From positions 1 through 64,000 of the forward strand of contig JAUXPJ010000002.1 in the NCBI GenBank assembly GCA_030683815.1: a stretch of 64,000 nt of DNA. Direction: 5' to 3'. The position numbers were made by a program, and so were the translations under genes. Source of the stretch: Flavobacteriaceae bacterium. Lineage in GTDB: Bacteria; Bacteroidota; Bacteroidia; Flavobacteriales; Flavobacteriaceae. Positions within the stretch are counted from its first letter, which is position 1, and each line of letters opens with the position of its first letter. Positions 8,822 to 16,742 of the stretch are shown here, piece by piece. The notes beneath the pieces are model-generated. The model made no database searches. It was given only the letters and a program-made list of their open reading frames with translations, and had not been told where the DNA came from.

Positions 8822-9755
8822 TTATCAAAATTTTATTTTGAGTAAAAGTGAACATAAAATAACTTCCCGACAAGGCAGGCAAAGCAAAATTAAAAATCCA
8901 CATCAGTAAAGAAATCAGCAATATTTCTTGGGCTTGAAATCCTAATATTCCCAATAAAAAAATGGCGATCGATCCTTTTATAGCCCAGTCTAAAATAGCA
9001 AAAGTCGGGATGAGTGCAGCCAAAAAATACATGCTAAAAATGGCAGAAATAGTATTAAAATAATCTAAATCCGGATTTATTAAATACAATAAAAATAAAA
9101 ACTGATGAGAGAAAATAAGGAATCTTAACAAAGCCAATCCAATATTTTTAAAGTGAACTGAAACGGGAATATTTTTCCAAAAAACGAATCTGTTTCTAAT
9201 CAATCCAAAACCAAAAATTAATATTATCACTGTCAAAAACATCATTATAAATTGATCTTTAGAATTGTAAGAATTGCCTGCAATAGATTGCAACGAATTT
9301 GGATAAAAATACCATCCTAAAAAACCAAAAATAATGGTTGTCAATAACTGACTTCCATTTCCCAAAAAATTCAAATACAATATTTTCGACAGATTTTTGG
9401 GCTCATAGAACATCGCTTTAAATCCAAATTCGCCCATTTTAAACGGTGTTATTAATGCAGCGGTATGAGCCGTTAAACATTGTTGCATCGAGTCAAAAAA
9501 TGATATTTGATCAATTGAAGATACTAATACTTTCCATTTATAAAATTCTAATAACCAATTTAATGTACTCAATATCAACATCAATAATACAATTAATGAT
9601 AATTGTGAAGTTGTAAAATTATCAATCAGATTAAAAGAAATGCTGTTTTGAGCAACAAAAACTTTATTGTAAATAGTATAAAAAGCAGCTAAAATCAATG
9701 CTATTTTGAATAGCAAAAAGATAGATTTAGCATATTTATTTAACAATTGAAACAT
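8814..9755 (-). CDS. Polytopic membrane protein of the lysylphosphatidylglycerol synthase TM/UPF0104 type
   Basis: A 313-aa protein with about eight hydrophobic helices and little soluble sequence. The pattern, including a [12 protein letters not shown] segment near residue 107, fits the UPF0104/AglD-like family whose members act as lipid flippases or accessory proteins for glycolipid synthesis. Its stop overlaps the start of the downstream GT2 gene, suggesting the pair works on one lipid-linked glycan. The assignment to the superfamily is moderately sure; the transported lipid is not known. Its start is 46 nt from the divergent ruvC. Confidence 0.7.
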   Translation of the reverse strand: MFQLLNKYAKSIFLLFKIALILAAFYTIYNKVFVAQNSISFNLIDNFTTSQLSLIVLLMLILSTLNWLLEFYKWKVLVSSIDQISFFDSMQQCLTAHTAALITPFKMGEFGFKAMFYEPKNLSKILYLNFLGNGSQLLTTIIFGFLGWYFYPNSLQSIAGNSYNSKDQFIMMFLTVIILIFGFGLIRNRFVFWKNIPVSVHFKNIGLALLRFLIFSHQFLFLLYLINPDLDYFNTISAIFSMYFLAALIPTFAILDWAIKGSIAIFLLGILGFQAQEILLISLLMWIFNFALPALSGSYFMFTFTQNKILINE

Positions 9756-9801
9756 TTATGCAAATAAAAGCAATAGGTTTATATTTGCAAAAAATACTTA
9801 T

Positions 9802-10356
9802 ATGAAGTCAGAGCGAATTATTTTAGGAATTGACCCCGGAACCACCATTATGGGTTTTGGCATTATTAAAGTTGTGGGTAATTCTATGGAATTAGTGGTT
9901 TTGACGGAGTTGATGCTCAACAAAACCGATGATCATTTCTTAAAACTCAAAAAAATTTTTGAAAGAACACTTCAACTTATTGATACTTATCATCCTGATG
10001 AAATTGCTATAGAGGCTCCTTTTTTTGGAAAAAATGTTCAGTCGATGTTAAAATTGGGCCGCGCTCAAGGAGTTGCCATGGCTGCAGGATTGTATCGCGA
10101 AATTCCGATTATTGAGTATTCTCCCAAAAAAATAAAAATGTCAATTACCGGAAACGGCAATGCCAGTAAAGAACAAGTGGCAAAAATGCTGCAGCAATTA
10201 TTGAATTTAAAAGAATTACCGATTCAATTAGACGCCACCGACGGATTGGCGGCGGCCGTTTGTCATTTCTATAACTCAGGAAAAATATCAACCGATAAAA
10301 ATTACACCGGATGGAAAGCATTTGTGAACCAAAATCCTGATAAAATTTCTAAATAA
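9802..10356 (+). CDS. ruvC: Holliday junction resolvase RuvC
   Basis: A 184-aa crossover-junction endonuclease that cleaves four-way DNA junctions as a dimer with RuvAB. The four catalytic acids are visible: Asp11 (GIDPGT), Glu71 ([10 protein letters not shown]), Asp144 and Asp147 (DATDGLAAA). The length is the family norm. It is followed after 10 nt by hemW, so the two are likely co-transcribed. No SOS-like operator was recognised upstream. Confidence 0.96.
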   Translation: MKSERIILGIDPGTTIMGFGIIKVVGNSMELVVLTELMLNKTDDHFLKLKKIFERTLQLIDTYHPDEIAIEAPFFGKNVQSMLKLGRAQGVAMAAGLYREIPIIEYSPKKIKMSITGNGNASKEQVAKMLQQLLNLKELPIQLDATDGLAAAVCHFYNSGKISTDKNYTGWKAFVNQNPDKISK

Positions 10357-10366
10357 AATCAAAAAA

Positions 10367-11494
10367 TTGGCCGGAATTTATCTCCATATTCCTTTTTGTA
10401 AACAAGCGTGTTTTTACTGCGATTTTCACTTTGCTGTTTCATTGAAAAATAAAGATGATTTGTTAAAATCGATGGCTAAAGAATTGATTTTGCGCAAAGA
10501 TTATTTAGAAAATCAACCCATAGAAACTATTTACTTTGGTGGCGGAACGCCTTCTTTATTGAGTACTGATGAAATTTTGAGATTATTTGATACCCTTTCC
10601 AAAAACTACAATTTAAGTGCTGATATAGAATTTACACTTGAAGCCAATCCTGATGATTTAACAACTCAAAAAGTAAAAGAATTTTCTAATACACCTATCA
10701 ACAGATTCAGTATCGGCATTCAATCTTTTTTTGATGATGATCTAAAATTTATGAATCGGGCACATACAGCTTCAGAGGCAGATACATCCGTAAAAAGAGT
10801 ACAAGATGCCGGATTTGATAATATTACCATCGATCTTATTTATGGGATTCCAAAAATGAGCACTGCTCAATGGAAAGAAAATTTACATAAATCATTTGAA
10901 CTAAGTGTGCCGCATTTATCTTGTTATGCTTTAACGGTGGAAGAAAAAACGGCTTTACATCACCTGATTAAAACCAAAAAATATCCAGCTGTTTCAGATG
11001 AAATGGCTTATAAACATTTTCAAATTTTAGCAGCAGAAACGGCTCAACACAATTTTGTTCAATATGAACTTTCTAATTTCGGTAAAGAAGGATATTTTTC
11101 AAAACATAATAGGTCGTATTGGATGGGTAAATCTTATTTGGGTGTTGGCCCATCTGCCCATTCTTTTAACGGATTTAGCAGAAGTTGGAATATGGCTAAT
11201 AATCCAAAATATATCAAATCAATTGAGCAAAATGTACTTCCTTTAACAACCGAAATGCTGACTGTAACCAATCAATTTAATGAATATTTGATGACGGGTT
11301 TGCGGACTATTTTCGGGGTTTCACCTGATATAATTAAAAATCGATTTGGGGTGGTTTATAAAAATCATCTGTTAAAACAATTAGAAAAACACCTTCAATT
11401 ACAACATGCAGAAATAAAAGAAGATACTGTTTTTATCACTTCAAAAGGACGTTTTTTGACTGATACTATTTTATCCGATTTGTTTTTTGATTAA
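10367..11494 (+). CDS. hemW: Radical SAM heme chaperone HemW
   Basis: A 375-aa radical SAM protein of the HemN-like group, now regarded as a heme chaperone rather than a coproporphyrinogen oxidase. The cluster motif is Cys11-x3-Cys15-x2-Cys18 (CKQACFYC), followed by GGGTPS. The usual HemN N-terminal extension and its fourth cysteine are lacking, which favours HemW. It starts at TTG (10367); the Met-Ala-Gly-Ile-Tyr N-terminus is the family standard, so this rare start is believable. It lies directly downstream of ruvC. Confidence 0.93.
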   Translation: MAGIYLHIPFCKQACFYCDFHFAVSLKNKDDLLKSMAKELILRKDYLENQPIETIYFGGGTPSLLSTDEILRLFDTLSKNYNLSADIEFTLEANPDDLTTQKVKEFSNTPINRFSIGIQSFFDDDLKFMNRAHTASEADTSVKRVQDAGFDNITIDLIYGIPKMSTAQWKENLHKSFELSVPHLSCYALTVEEKTALHHLIKTKKYPAVSDEMAYKHFQILAAETAQHNFVQYELSNFGKEGYFSKHNRSYWMGKSYLGVGPSAHSFNGFSRSWNMANNPKYIKSIEQNVLPLTTEMLTVTNQFNEYLMTGLRTIFGVSPDIIKNRFGVVYKNHLLKQLEKHLQLQHAEIKEDTVFITSKGRFLTDTILSDLFFD

Positions 11495-11564
11495 TTTGTA
11501 ACTTATGTTACAATATTCTCATTATCAAACACCTAATTTTGTGCCGTTAATTTATTTATTGAAA

Positions 11565-11927
11565 ATGGATATAGTAGTAAAGTTTAATCAGTTTGGAGGA
11601 ATTGTTCCAAGTATTAATGGAAATGAAATCACGATGAATGAATCACCGTATCTCATTTTTTTAGCAACCGCCGGAATGTGTTCTGCCGTATACGTGAGAG
11701 CGTTTTTACAACAACGTGATATGTCTTTAGAGGGAGTTTCGTTAACACAACAAATGAAATACAATCAGCAAACTAATATGGTTGAGGGAATTACTATTCT
11801 AGTTAATTTACCGAAGTCTTTTCCCGAAAAATACAACAGCGCCATCAAAAATGTGGTAGCACAATGTCCGGTAAAAAAACACTTTGAAACGCCACCAACA
11901 ATGGAGGTCATTACCAATCTAGATTAA
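11565..11927 (+). CDS. OsmC/Ohr family protein
   Basis: From the ATG at 11565 this is a 120-aa OsmC-like protein with the two redox cysteines of the family, Cys39 (GMCSA) and Cys101 (AQCPV). Members reduce organic or inorganic peroxides using thiols. An upstream ATG at 11505 was rejected because its 20 extra residues do not fit the domain start. The fold is that of the shorter OsmC subgroup, so the substrate is uncertain. A terminator follows at 11977-12000. Confidence 0.85.
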   Translation: MDIVVKFNQFGGIVPSINGNEITMNESPYLIFLATAGMCSAVYVRAFLQQRDMSLEGVSLTQQMKYNQQTNMVEGITILVNLPKSFPEKYNSAIKNVVAQCPVKKHFETPPTMEVITNLD

Positions 11928-11976
11928 TTTCAATAATTCATAAAGTCAAACAATTTTCTAATTTTTAAGTAGAAAG

Positions 11977-12000
11977 ACCACGTCAAAAGCGTGGTTTTTT
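11977..12000 (+). terminator. Terminator after the OsmC gene
   Basis: Arms ACCACG (11977-11982) and CGTGGT (11990-11995) with a 7-nt loop are followed by TTTTT. A near-identical stem serves the M20 peptidase gene at 16701-16723. Confidence 0.85.
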
Positions 12001-12006
12001 ATTTTC

Positions 12007-12702
12007 TTATCCTTTTTTAGAAATTTCTTCTAATCGTTCTTTATTTAAAATTACAATTTCATCTTTTAAAAATCTGATTATTTTCTCTTTGTGAAATTTT
12101 GAAAGGGTTCGCACCACATTATCTTTGGCAACGCCACTCATCTCAGAAATTAATTTTGAAGTGACAAAATTTTCTAATATCAAATTTTGAAAAACACTCT
12201 CTGATAAATATAAAAGTATATCTGCAATTTTGCCATTCATTTGTTTGTGTGCTAAACTTAAAATACGGTTCCATAAAATGATATTTGATTCACCCCAAGA
12301 ATTAGCATATAGTTCACCAAATTTTTTATTGGTAAAAAGTACTTTTTTAAAAGCTTCCGCATCGATAAAACAAACATCTACATCCGTTAAAGCCGCAACA
12401 GAATAATGATGTCTTTTGTCTAAAAATATACTGGTTTTTCCAATTAATTCATCAACACTCGAAATTTTAACTGTAAAATATCTTCCACTTTCATCTTCCA
12501 AATAAATTTTTACAAAACCGCTTCTAATGGAAAGTATGTTATGACAAGAAGCACCTTGCTTGAAAATAACTTCACCAGGTTTAAAATGCACTTTATAGCG
12601 CACTTCTCCTAAAACAAGAAGTTCTTGTTCTGTTAAAACAGAAAACATTGGAGAACGATTATTACACGCTAAACACTGTTTGCAATCTGATGTTAAAGTC
12701 AT
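12007..12702 (-). CDS. FNR-type Crp/Fnr transcription regulator
   Basis: A 231-aa Crp/Fnr protein with a cyclic-nucleotide-fold sensor domain (about 25-140), a dimer helix and a C-terminal winged helix-turn-helix (about 175-215). Cys7, Cys10 and Cys13 cluster at the N-terminus, and Cys111 (VDVCFID) aligns with E. coli FNR Cys122, so it has four candidate ligands for an oxygen-sensing Fe-S cluster. In the recognition helix (AKDNVVRTL) the FNR Glu-x2-Ser-Arg reads Asp-x2-Val-Arg. A candidate FNR box lies at 12854-12865 between this gene and the divergent octaheme cytochrome. Autoregulation is inferred from that geometry. Confidence 0.88.
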   Translation of the reverse strand: MTLTSDCKQCLACNNRSPMFSVLTEQELLVLGEVRYKVHFKPGEVIFKQGASCHNILSIRSGFVKIYLEDESGRYFTVKISSVDELIGKTSIFLDKRHHYSVAALTDVDVCFIDAEAFKKVLFTNKKFGELYANSWGESNIILWNRILSLAHKQMNGKIADILLYLSESVFQNLILENFVTSKLISEMSGVAKDNVVRTLSKFHKEKIIRFLKDEIVILNKERLEEISKKG

Positions 12703-12822
12703 TTTTTAAAATATTAAATAAATTTTATTTTCTCAAAAATCTATACTTAATTTTAACAAAGTGATAAAAACCGAACATTTCACGATCTCTATCGCAATAA
12801 ATCCGATAAATCTCTACTACAA

Positions 12823-12896
12823 CAAAGATATAGATACGGCTTCAATCATTAGATGATATTTATCAGTTTTTAAAGAATAAAATCTTCTGAAATTTG
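12823..12896. promoter_or_regulatory. Divergent promoter pair with central FNR-like box
   Basis: TGATATTTATCA (12854-12865) fits the FNR core TGAT-N4-ATCA. On the minus strand TATCTTTG (12830 to 12823) is a perfect TAnnTTTG element for the regulator gene. On the plus strand GAAATTTG (12889-12896) is a near match for the cytochrome gene. Both element centres are 33 nt from the box centre, which would place the box near -41.5 of both transcripts, the class II activator position. The sequence shows the geometry; binding and activation are inferred. Confidence 0.6.
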
Positions 12897-12926
12897 AATA
12901 TTAAAAAATCAAAAACCTATTTAAAG

Positions 12927-14120
12927 ATGAAAAATATTCTAAAAAACCTACTTAAATTAAGCTTAATGCTTCTTTTTGTGTTTGCAGTATCTTGTAAGGA
13001 TGATGATCCAATTATTGATCCTATCGTTGATGTAATTGTTCCTACAACTTTAGACTTTGTCGGATCACAAAAATGTAGCCAGTGTCACCAAGATCATTAC
13101 AATCGTTTTATTGAAAGTGGTCACCCTTACAAAGTGGTTAAAATAAATGGTAAAAAACCTGACATGCCCTATTTTGACAATTTTACCGAACCTAAACTTC
13201 CTTTAGTTGGTGGAAAACAATATACGTGGGCTGACATCTCTTATACTATAGGTGGCTACGGATGGAAAATGCGATTTATTGATAAAGATGGTTACACTAT
13301 AACCGGAAGTACAGCCCAATGGAATCCTGGTAATAACACACTGACGGCTTACAATTCAACAAAACCTGTTGGAACTGAAAAATACGATTGTGGTGCTTGT
13401 CATACAACTGGTTGGGTAAGCAAAGCAAATGGAGGTATTCCACAAGACAACTTACCTGGGATGGATGGTCAATTTAAATATGGCGGAGTTCATTGCGAAG
13501 CTTGCCACGGTATGGGTAATAAACATGCGGTGACTAAAAGCAAACAAGATATTTCAATTAAAAAAGGAACTACGTCTTGTAACCCTTGTCACTGGAGAAG
13601 AAATGCAGCTACTGTCGATAATATGAAACAACAAACCTCTGGAGGTTGGGAAATGCACCGTAACCAATACGAGCAAATTAATACCAACAAACACGCTTCA
13701 TTATCTTGTAATGGTTGCCACGATGCACATTCATCTACCAGACATGATGCAAAAGCTAAAGGTATGGGCGTTAAGAAAGATTGTAAATCATGTCATACCG
13801 GTCCAAAATATGCAGACAGAATGCATTACTCTGCAACATGTATAGATTGCCATATGCCAAAAACAGTTAAAAATGGTATTGAGTATAACAAATACAGAGG
13901 TGATGCTCCAAACCATAATTTTAAAATTAACATAGACCCCGCCGCAACATACTTTACAAAAGATGCAGCCGGAACAACTTGGGCTAACCAAGATAAAAAA
14001 GGATCTACATTAGATTTTGCCTGCTACAGTTGTCATAAAGACGTAAATAATGTTGGAGGAACAAATTCATGGAGAACTATGACTGAACTTAATGTAAAAG
14101 CTGCAACTTTCCATAAATAA
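12927..14120 (+). CDS. Octaheme c-type cytochrome lipoprotein
   Basis: From the ATG at 12927 this is a 397-aa lipoprotein with eight CxxCH heme motifs, their first Cys at residues 50, 155, 190, 218, 261, 286, 305 and 366. A signal peptide ends in Ala-Val-Ser-Cys (Cys23). The mature N-terminus Cys-Lys-Asp-Asp-Asp resembles the Bacteroidota surface lipoprotein export signal (Lys followed by acidic residues), so it may face outward. Heme spacing and the long heme 1-2 insert recall cytochrome c554-like multiheme proteins. The longer frame begins at a TTG (12894) inside the promoter element and is not used. It probably carries electrons under low oxygen; partner and substrate are unknown. Confidence 0.88.
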   Translation: MKNILKNLLKLSLMLLFVFAVSCKDDDPIIDPIVDVIVPTTLDFVGSQKCSQCHQDHYNRFIESGHPYKVVKINGKKPDMPYFDNFTEPKLPLVGGKQYTWADISYTIGGYGWKMRFIDKDGYTITGSTAQWNPGNNTLTAYNSTKPVGTEKYDCGACHTTGWVSKANGGIPQDNLPGMDGQFKYGGVHCEACHGMGNKHAVTKSKQDISIKKGTTSCNPCHWRRNAATVDNMKQQTSGGWEMHRNQYEQINTNKHASLSCNGCHDAHSSTRHDAKAKGMGVKKDCKSCHTGPKYADRMHYSATCIDCHMPKTVKNGIEYNKYRGDAPNHNFKINIDPAATYFTKDAAGTTWANQDKKGSTLDFACYSCHKDVNNVGGTNSWRTMTELNVKAATFHK

Positions 14121-14143
14121 ATTTTAACCAAACTATAGGGTGA

Positions 14144-14167
14144 AAAGAGGGTAATTGCCCTCTTTTT
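14144..14167 (+). terminator. Terminator after the octaheme cytochrome gene
   Basis: AAAGAGGG (14144-14151) pairs perfectly with CCCTCTTT (14158-14165) around a 6-nt loop, with further T residues following. Confidence 0.88.
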
Positions 14168-14232
14168 GCTTTTATATAATTCCTGTTTACTTTTTAATTT
14201 GAGATGCTTAAATTTGTTAAATTAAATTTGAA

Positions 14233-14574
14233 ATGATGAACATCGAAGAATTTAGAGAATTTTGTATGGCAAAAAAAGCCGTGACAGAAAGTTTTCCGTT
14301 TGATCAAACCACTTTAGTGTTTAAAGTTGCCGGAAAAATGTTTGCCTTAACCGATTTAAATCCGCCTTTCAGCATCAATTTAAAATGCAATCCGGAGCGG
14401 GCATTAGAACTCCGAGAATCCCATTCTTGTATCATTCCGGGCTATCATATGAATAAAAAGCACTGGAATACTATCCATATTGATGGCTCTCTTGCCGATG
14501 AATTTTTAAAAGAACTCATCCAACATTCGTATGATTTAGTTGTAGAAAGTTTACCTAAAAAATTAAAACCTTAA
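14233..14574 (+). CDS. MmcQ/YjbR family protein
   Basis: A 113-aa protein of the MmcQ/YjbR (CyaY-like fold) family. The N-terminal helix with Phe-Pro-Phe-Asp, the FKVAGKMFAL strand and the C-terminal His-Trp-Asn-Thr-Ile segment are typical. Family members are described as DNA-binding-like, but no biochemical role is established. Two adjacent ATG codons (14233 and 14236) could serve as start. It ends 2 nt before the aldehyde dehydrogenase gene, indicating one transcript. Confidence 0.82.
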   Translation: MMNIEEFREFCMAKKAVTESFPFDQTTLVFKVAGKMFALTDLNPPFSINLKCNPERALELRESHSCIIPGYHMNKKHWNTIHIDGSLADEFLKELIQHSYDLVVESLPKKLKP

Positions 14575-14576
14575 AG

Positions 14577-16151
14577 ATGTTAACCGGAAAAAATTATATC
14601 GGATGCGCTCTTTCTGCGGATGGAAATAAAACTTTTACCACTTTTAATCCGAGGGAAAATAAGGAAAATCAACAAGTGTTTTTTGAAGCTTCTACCGATG
14701 AAATCAATCAAGCGGTTGAGCTTGCGCATCTTGCCTTTCAAACATTTCGCAGTATTGATTCCCATCAAAAAAGTAATTTTTTAAAAGCCATAGCCACAGA
14801 AATACTGGCTTTAGATAATTCTTTAATTTATTTGGTGATGCAAGAATCCGGCTTATCTTATGAACGCGTCATCAATGAAAGAGCGCGCACTTTATGGCAA
14901 CTTCAAATGTTTGCCGATTTATTAACCGAAGGTTCTTGGGTTGAGGCCACCATTGATACCGCTCAACCACAAAGAACACCAAATCCGAAACCTGATTTGC
15001 GAAAAATGCTCATTCCGGTTGGATCTGTAGTGGTTTTTGGCGCCAGTAATTTTCCGTTGGCCTACTCTACTGCCGGTGGAGATACTGTTTCTGCATTGGC
15101 TGCCGGTTGTCCGGTTATTGTGAAATCACATCCCATGCACGCCGGTGTGAGTGAGTTAGTGGCTTCAGCCATCATCAAAGCGGCACAAAAAACCGGAATG
15201 CCCAATGGCGTATTTTCTCATTTAAATAGTAGCGGAATTGGTGTTGGGGTTCAGTTAGTAAAACATCCACTTGTAAAAGCAGTTGGTTTTACCGGAAGTA
15301 TTTCAGGCGGAAGAGCATTATTTGATTTAGCCAATCAACGACCGGAACCCATTCCCGTTTTTGCAGAAATGGGCAGTATCAATCCGGTGGTTTTAATGCC
15401 TGATGCACTTCAAAAAAGAAGTCGGGAAATGGCTAAAATCTACGCACAATCGATTACTTTAGGAAGTGGTCAATTTTGCACCAATCCAGGTCTTATTTTA
15501 GGAATCAAAAGCGCAGATCTGAATGCTTTTACACAACATTTAGCTGATGAAATTCTTTTAACCGATGCGTGTTGTATGCTGCATCCGACCATTGTCAATA
15601 ATTTTGAAACCAACAAGGAAAAAATGAGACAACAAAAAAATGTTGATACCATTGTTTCTTACGAGCGAGCGGTGAAAAAAAATGATGGCAGCGCACTGAT
15701 TTTAACGGTGGATGGAGCTACTTTTTTAAAAAACCCTCAGTTACATCAAGAAGTTTTTGGACCATTTTCGATGGTGGTACAATGCGATTCATCCGAAGAA
15801 TTGGAAACTATTTTAAATCAACTGGAAGGGCAATTAACCGGAACCATCATGGCTGAAGAAACGGAACTTTCTAGTTATCAAAACACAGTGGAAGCACTTC
15901 AAAATCGTGTTGGTCGAATAATATTCAACGGCGTTCCTACCGGAGTAGAAGTTTGTCCATCGATGCAGCACGGAGGTCCTTATCCATCTTCAACTGACAG
16001 CCGATTTACAGCAGTCGGAATTCATTCCATCAAACGCTGGGTTCGTCCGTTTACTTATCAAAATTGGCCTAATGAATTGTTGCCAAAAGCGCTTCAAAAT
16101 GAAAATCCGCTCCAAATAAATCGATTGGTCAACAATGTATTTATTAAATAA
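14577..16151 (+). CDS. Aldehyde dehydrogenase, 2,5-dioxovalerate (alpha-ketoglutaric semialdehyde) type
   Basis: A 524-aa aldehyde dehydrogenase with the general base in PVFAEMGSINP and the nucleophile in SGQFCTNPG. The length, and the layout with Lys-Ser-His-Pro in place of the usual Lys-Pro-Ser, point to the NADP-linked alpha-ketoglutaric semialdehyde dehydrogenase group, which finishes hydroxyproline or pentose breakdown by making 2-oxoglutarate. No other gene of those pathways is nearby, so the substrate is an inference from family. It is translationally close to the MmcQ-like gene. A long gene-free, hairpin-rich region follows. Confidence 0.82.
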   Translation: MLTGKNYIGCALSADGNKTFTTFNPRENKENQQVFFEASTDEINQAVELAHLAFQTFRSIDSHQKSNFLKAIATEILALDNSLIYLVMQESGLSYERVINERARTLWQLQMFADLLTEGSWVEATIDTAQPQRTPNPKPDLRKMLIPVGSVVVFGASNFPLAYSTAGGDTVSALAAGCPVIVKSHPMHAGVSELVASAIIKAAQKTGMPNGVFSHLNSSGIGVGVQLVKHPLVKAVGFTGSISGGRALFDLANQRPEPIPVFAEMGSINPVVLMPDALQKRSREMAKIYAQSITLGSGQFCTNPGLILGIKSADLNAFTQHLADEILLTDACCMLHPTIVNNFETNKEKMRQQKNVDTIVSYERAVKKNDGSALILTVDGATFLKNPQLHQEVFGPFSMVVQCDSSEELETILNQLEGQLTGTIMAEETELSSYQNTVEALQNRVGRIIFNGVPTGVEVCPSMQHGGPYPSSTDSRFTAVGIHSIKRWVRPFTYQNWPNELLPKALQNENPLQINRLVNNVFIK

Positions 16152-16239
16152 AAAAAAGAAAATAGACAATAGACTATTATTTTAATAATCAACTATTTTA
16201 GACCACATTACCTAATAAAAAAAGTCTTGTTTAACTACT

Positions 16240-16315
16240 TTTGTCACATCGAGCGCAGTCGAGATGTAATGTAAATCAGCTGATTAAATTTCTCGACTGT
16301 GCTCGAAAAGACAAA
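16240..16315. repeat. REP-like inverted repeat, 76 nt
   Basis: Outer arms TTTGTC and GACAAA enclose CGAGCGCAGTCGAGA (16250-16264) and its near-complement TCTCGACTGTGCTCG (16291-16305, one G-T pair), with a central ATCAGCTGAT. Such CGAG-core palindromes resemble dispersed extragenic repeats of flavobacteria. It is the first of several hairpins filling the 16152-16742 interval, which has no gene I can recognise. Confidence 0.65.
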
Positions 16316-16374
16316 TGAAGTGGTCTAATAAACAAGTTTTGATTAACTTATTTTTTATTCAACTCCCTAACGCT

Positions 16375-16397
16375 GGCGCGATCATCTTGCTCGTGCC
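16375..16397. repeat. Short palindromic element GGCGCGA...TCGTGCC
   Basis: GGCGCGA (16375-16381) and TCGTGCC (16391-16397) pair except for one G-T wobble across a 9-nt loop. It is much more G+C-rich than its surroundings and probably a degenerate copy of the next element. Confidence 0.45.
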
Positions 16398-16427
16398 TTT
16401 CCAAAAAAACTTTGAAATATTTATAAT

Positions 16428-16452
16428 TAGTACGAGCGTGACGCTCGCACTA
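16428..16452. repeat. REP-like palindrome with CGAGCG core
   Basis: TAGTACGAGCG (16428-16438) and CGCTCGCACTA (16442-16452) pair with a single A-C mismatch around a 3-nt loop. It is compact and G+C-rich in an AT-rich interval, the look of a mobile REP-type element. No associated transposase gene is in the window. Confidence 0.6.
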
Positions 16453-16480
16453 GCGGAGATAATTTATCGTCGGTTCGAGT

Positions 16481-16498
16481 GATTTTCTACAGAAAATC
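16481..16498. repeat. Hairpin GATTTTC/GAAAATC
   Basis: Perfect 7-bp arms (16481-16487 and 16492-16498) around a 4-nt loop are flanked by TTCGAG on the left and TCGAGAA on the right. This links it to the CGAG-type elements around it. Confidence 0.45.
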
Positions 16499-16559
16499 TT
16501 ATCGAGAACAAGAAAAATTTCATTAAAAACGATTCTCGATACATTTTTTGTTTCTTGTC

Positions 16560-16605
16560 ACTTCGAGTTTTTCAAAATTTTTAATTTTGAAAAGTATCGA
16601 GAAGT
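16560..16605. repeat. Inverted repeat with ACTTCGAG/CGAGAAGT ends
   Basis: The core TTTTCAAAAT (16569-16578) pairs perfectly with ATTTTGAAAA (16584-16593). Outside it, ACTTCGAG and CGAGAAGT complete an imperfect longer stem. It is one of the CGAG-bearing hairpins that share this interval. Confidence 0.5.
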
Positions 16606-16695
16606 ACTACACAAAAAACACTACCATTGACGTTTTTAATAATTACACCCAAAAGGTTATTTTTATATCAAACTGATTTTATCTAATAAATCAGC

Positions 16696-16723
16696 ATAAA
16701 AAACCACGCAAAAAGCGTGGTTT
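16696..16723 (-). terminator. Terminator of the M20 peptidase gene
   Basis: AAACCACGC (16701-16709) and GCGTGGTTT (16715-16723) form a perfect 9-bp stem with a 5-nt loop. Read on the minus strand it is followed by a run of T. A further hairpin, CTGATTT/AAATCAG, is at 16673-16694. Confidence 0.88.
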
Positions 16724-16742
16724 ATCTTCTCAAAATACCTGA

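Noticed and set aside
12894-12926. TTG start giving an 11-residue longer octaheme cytochrome
   Set aside because: The TTG is part of the candidate -7 element, and the ATG at 12927 gives a standard lipoprotein signal peptide.
16152-16742. CRISPR array in the hairpin-rich interval
   Set aside because: The repeats differ in sequence and spacing, and there are no cas genes.
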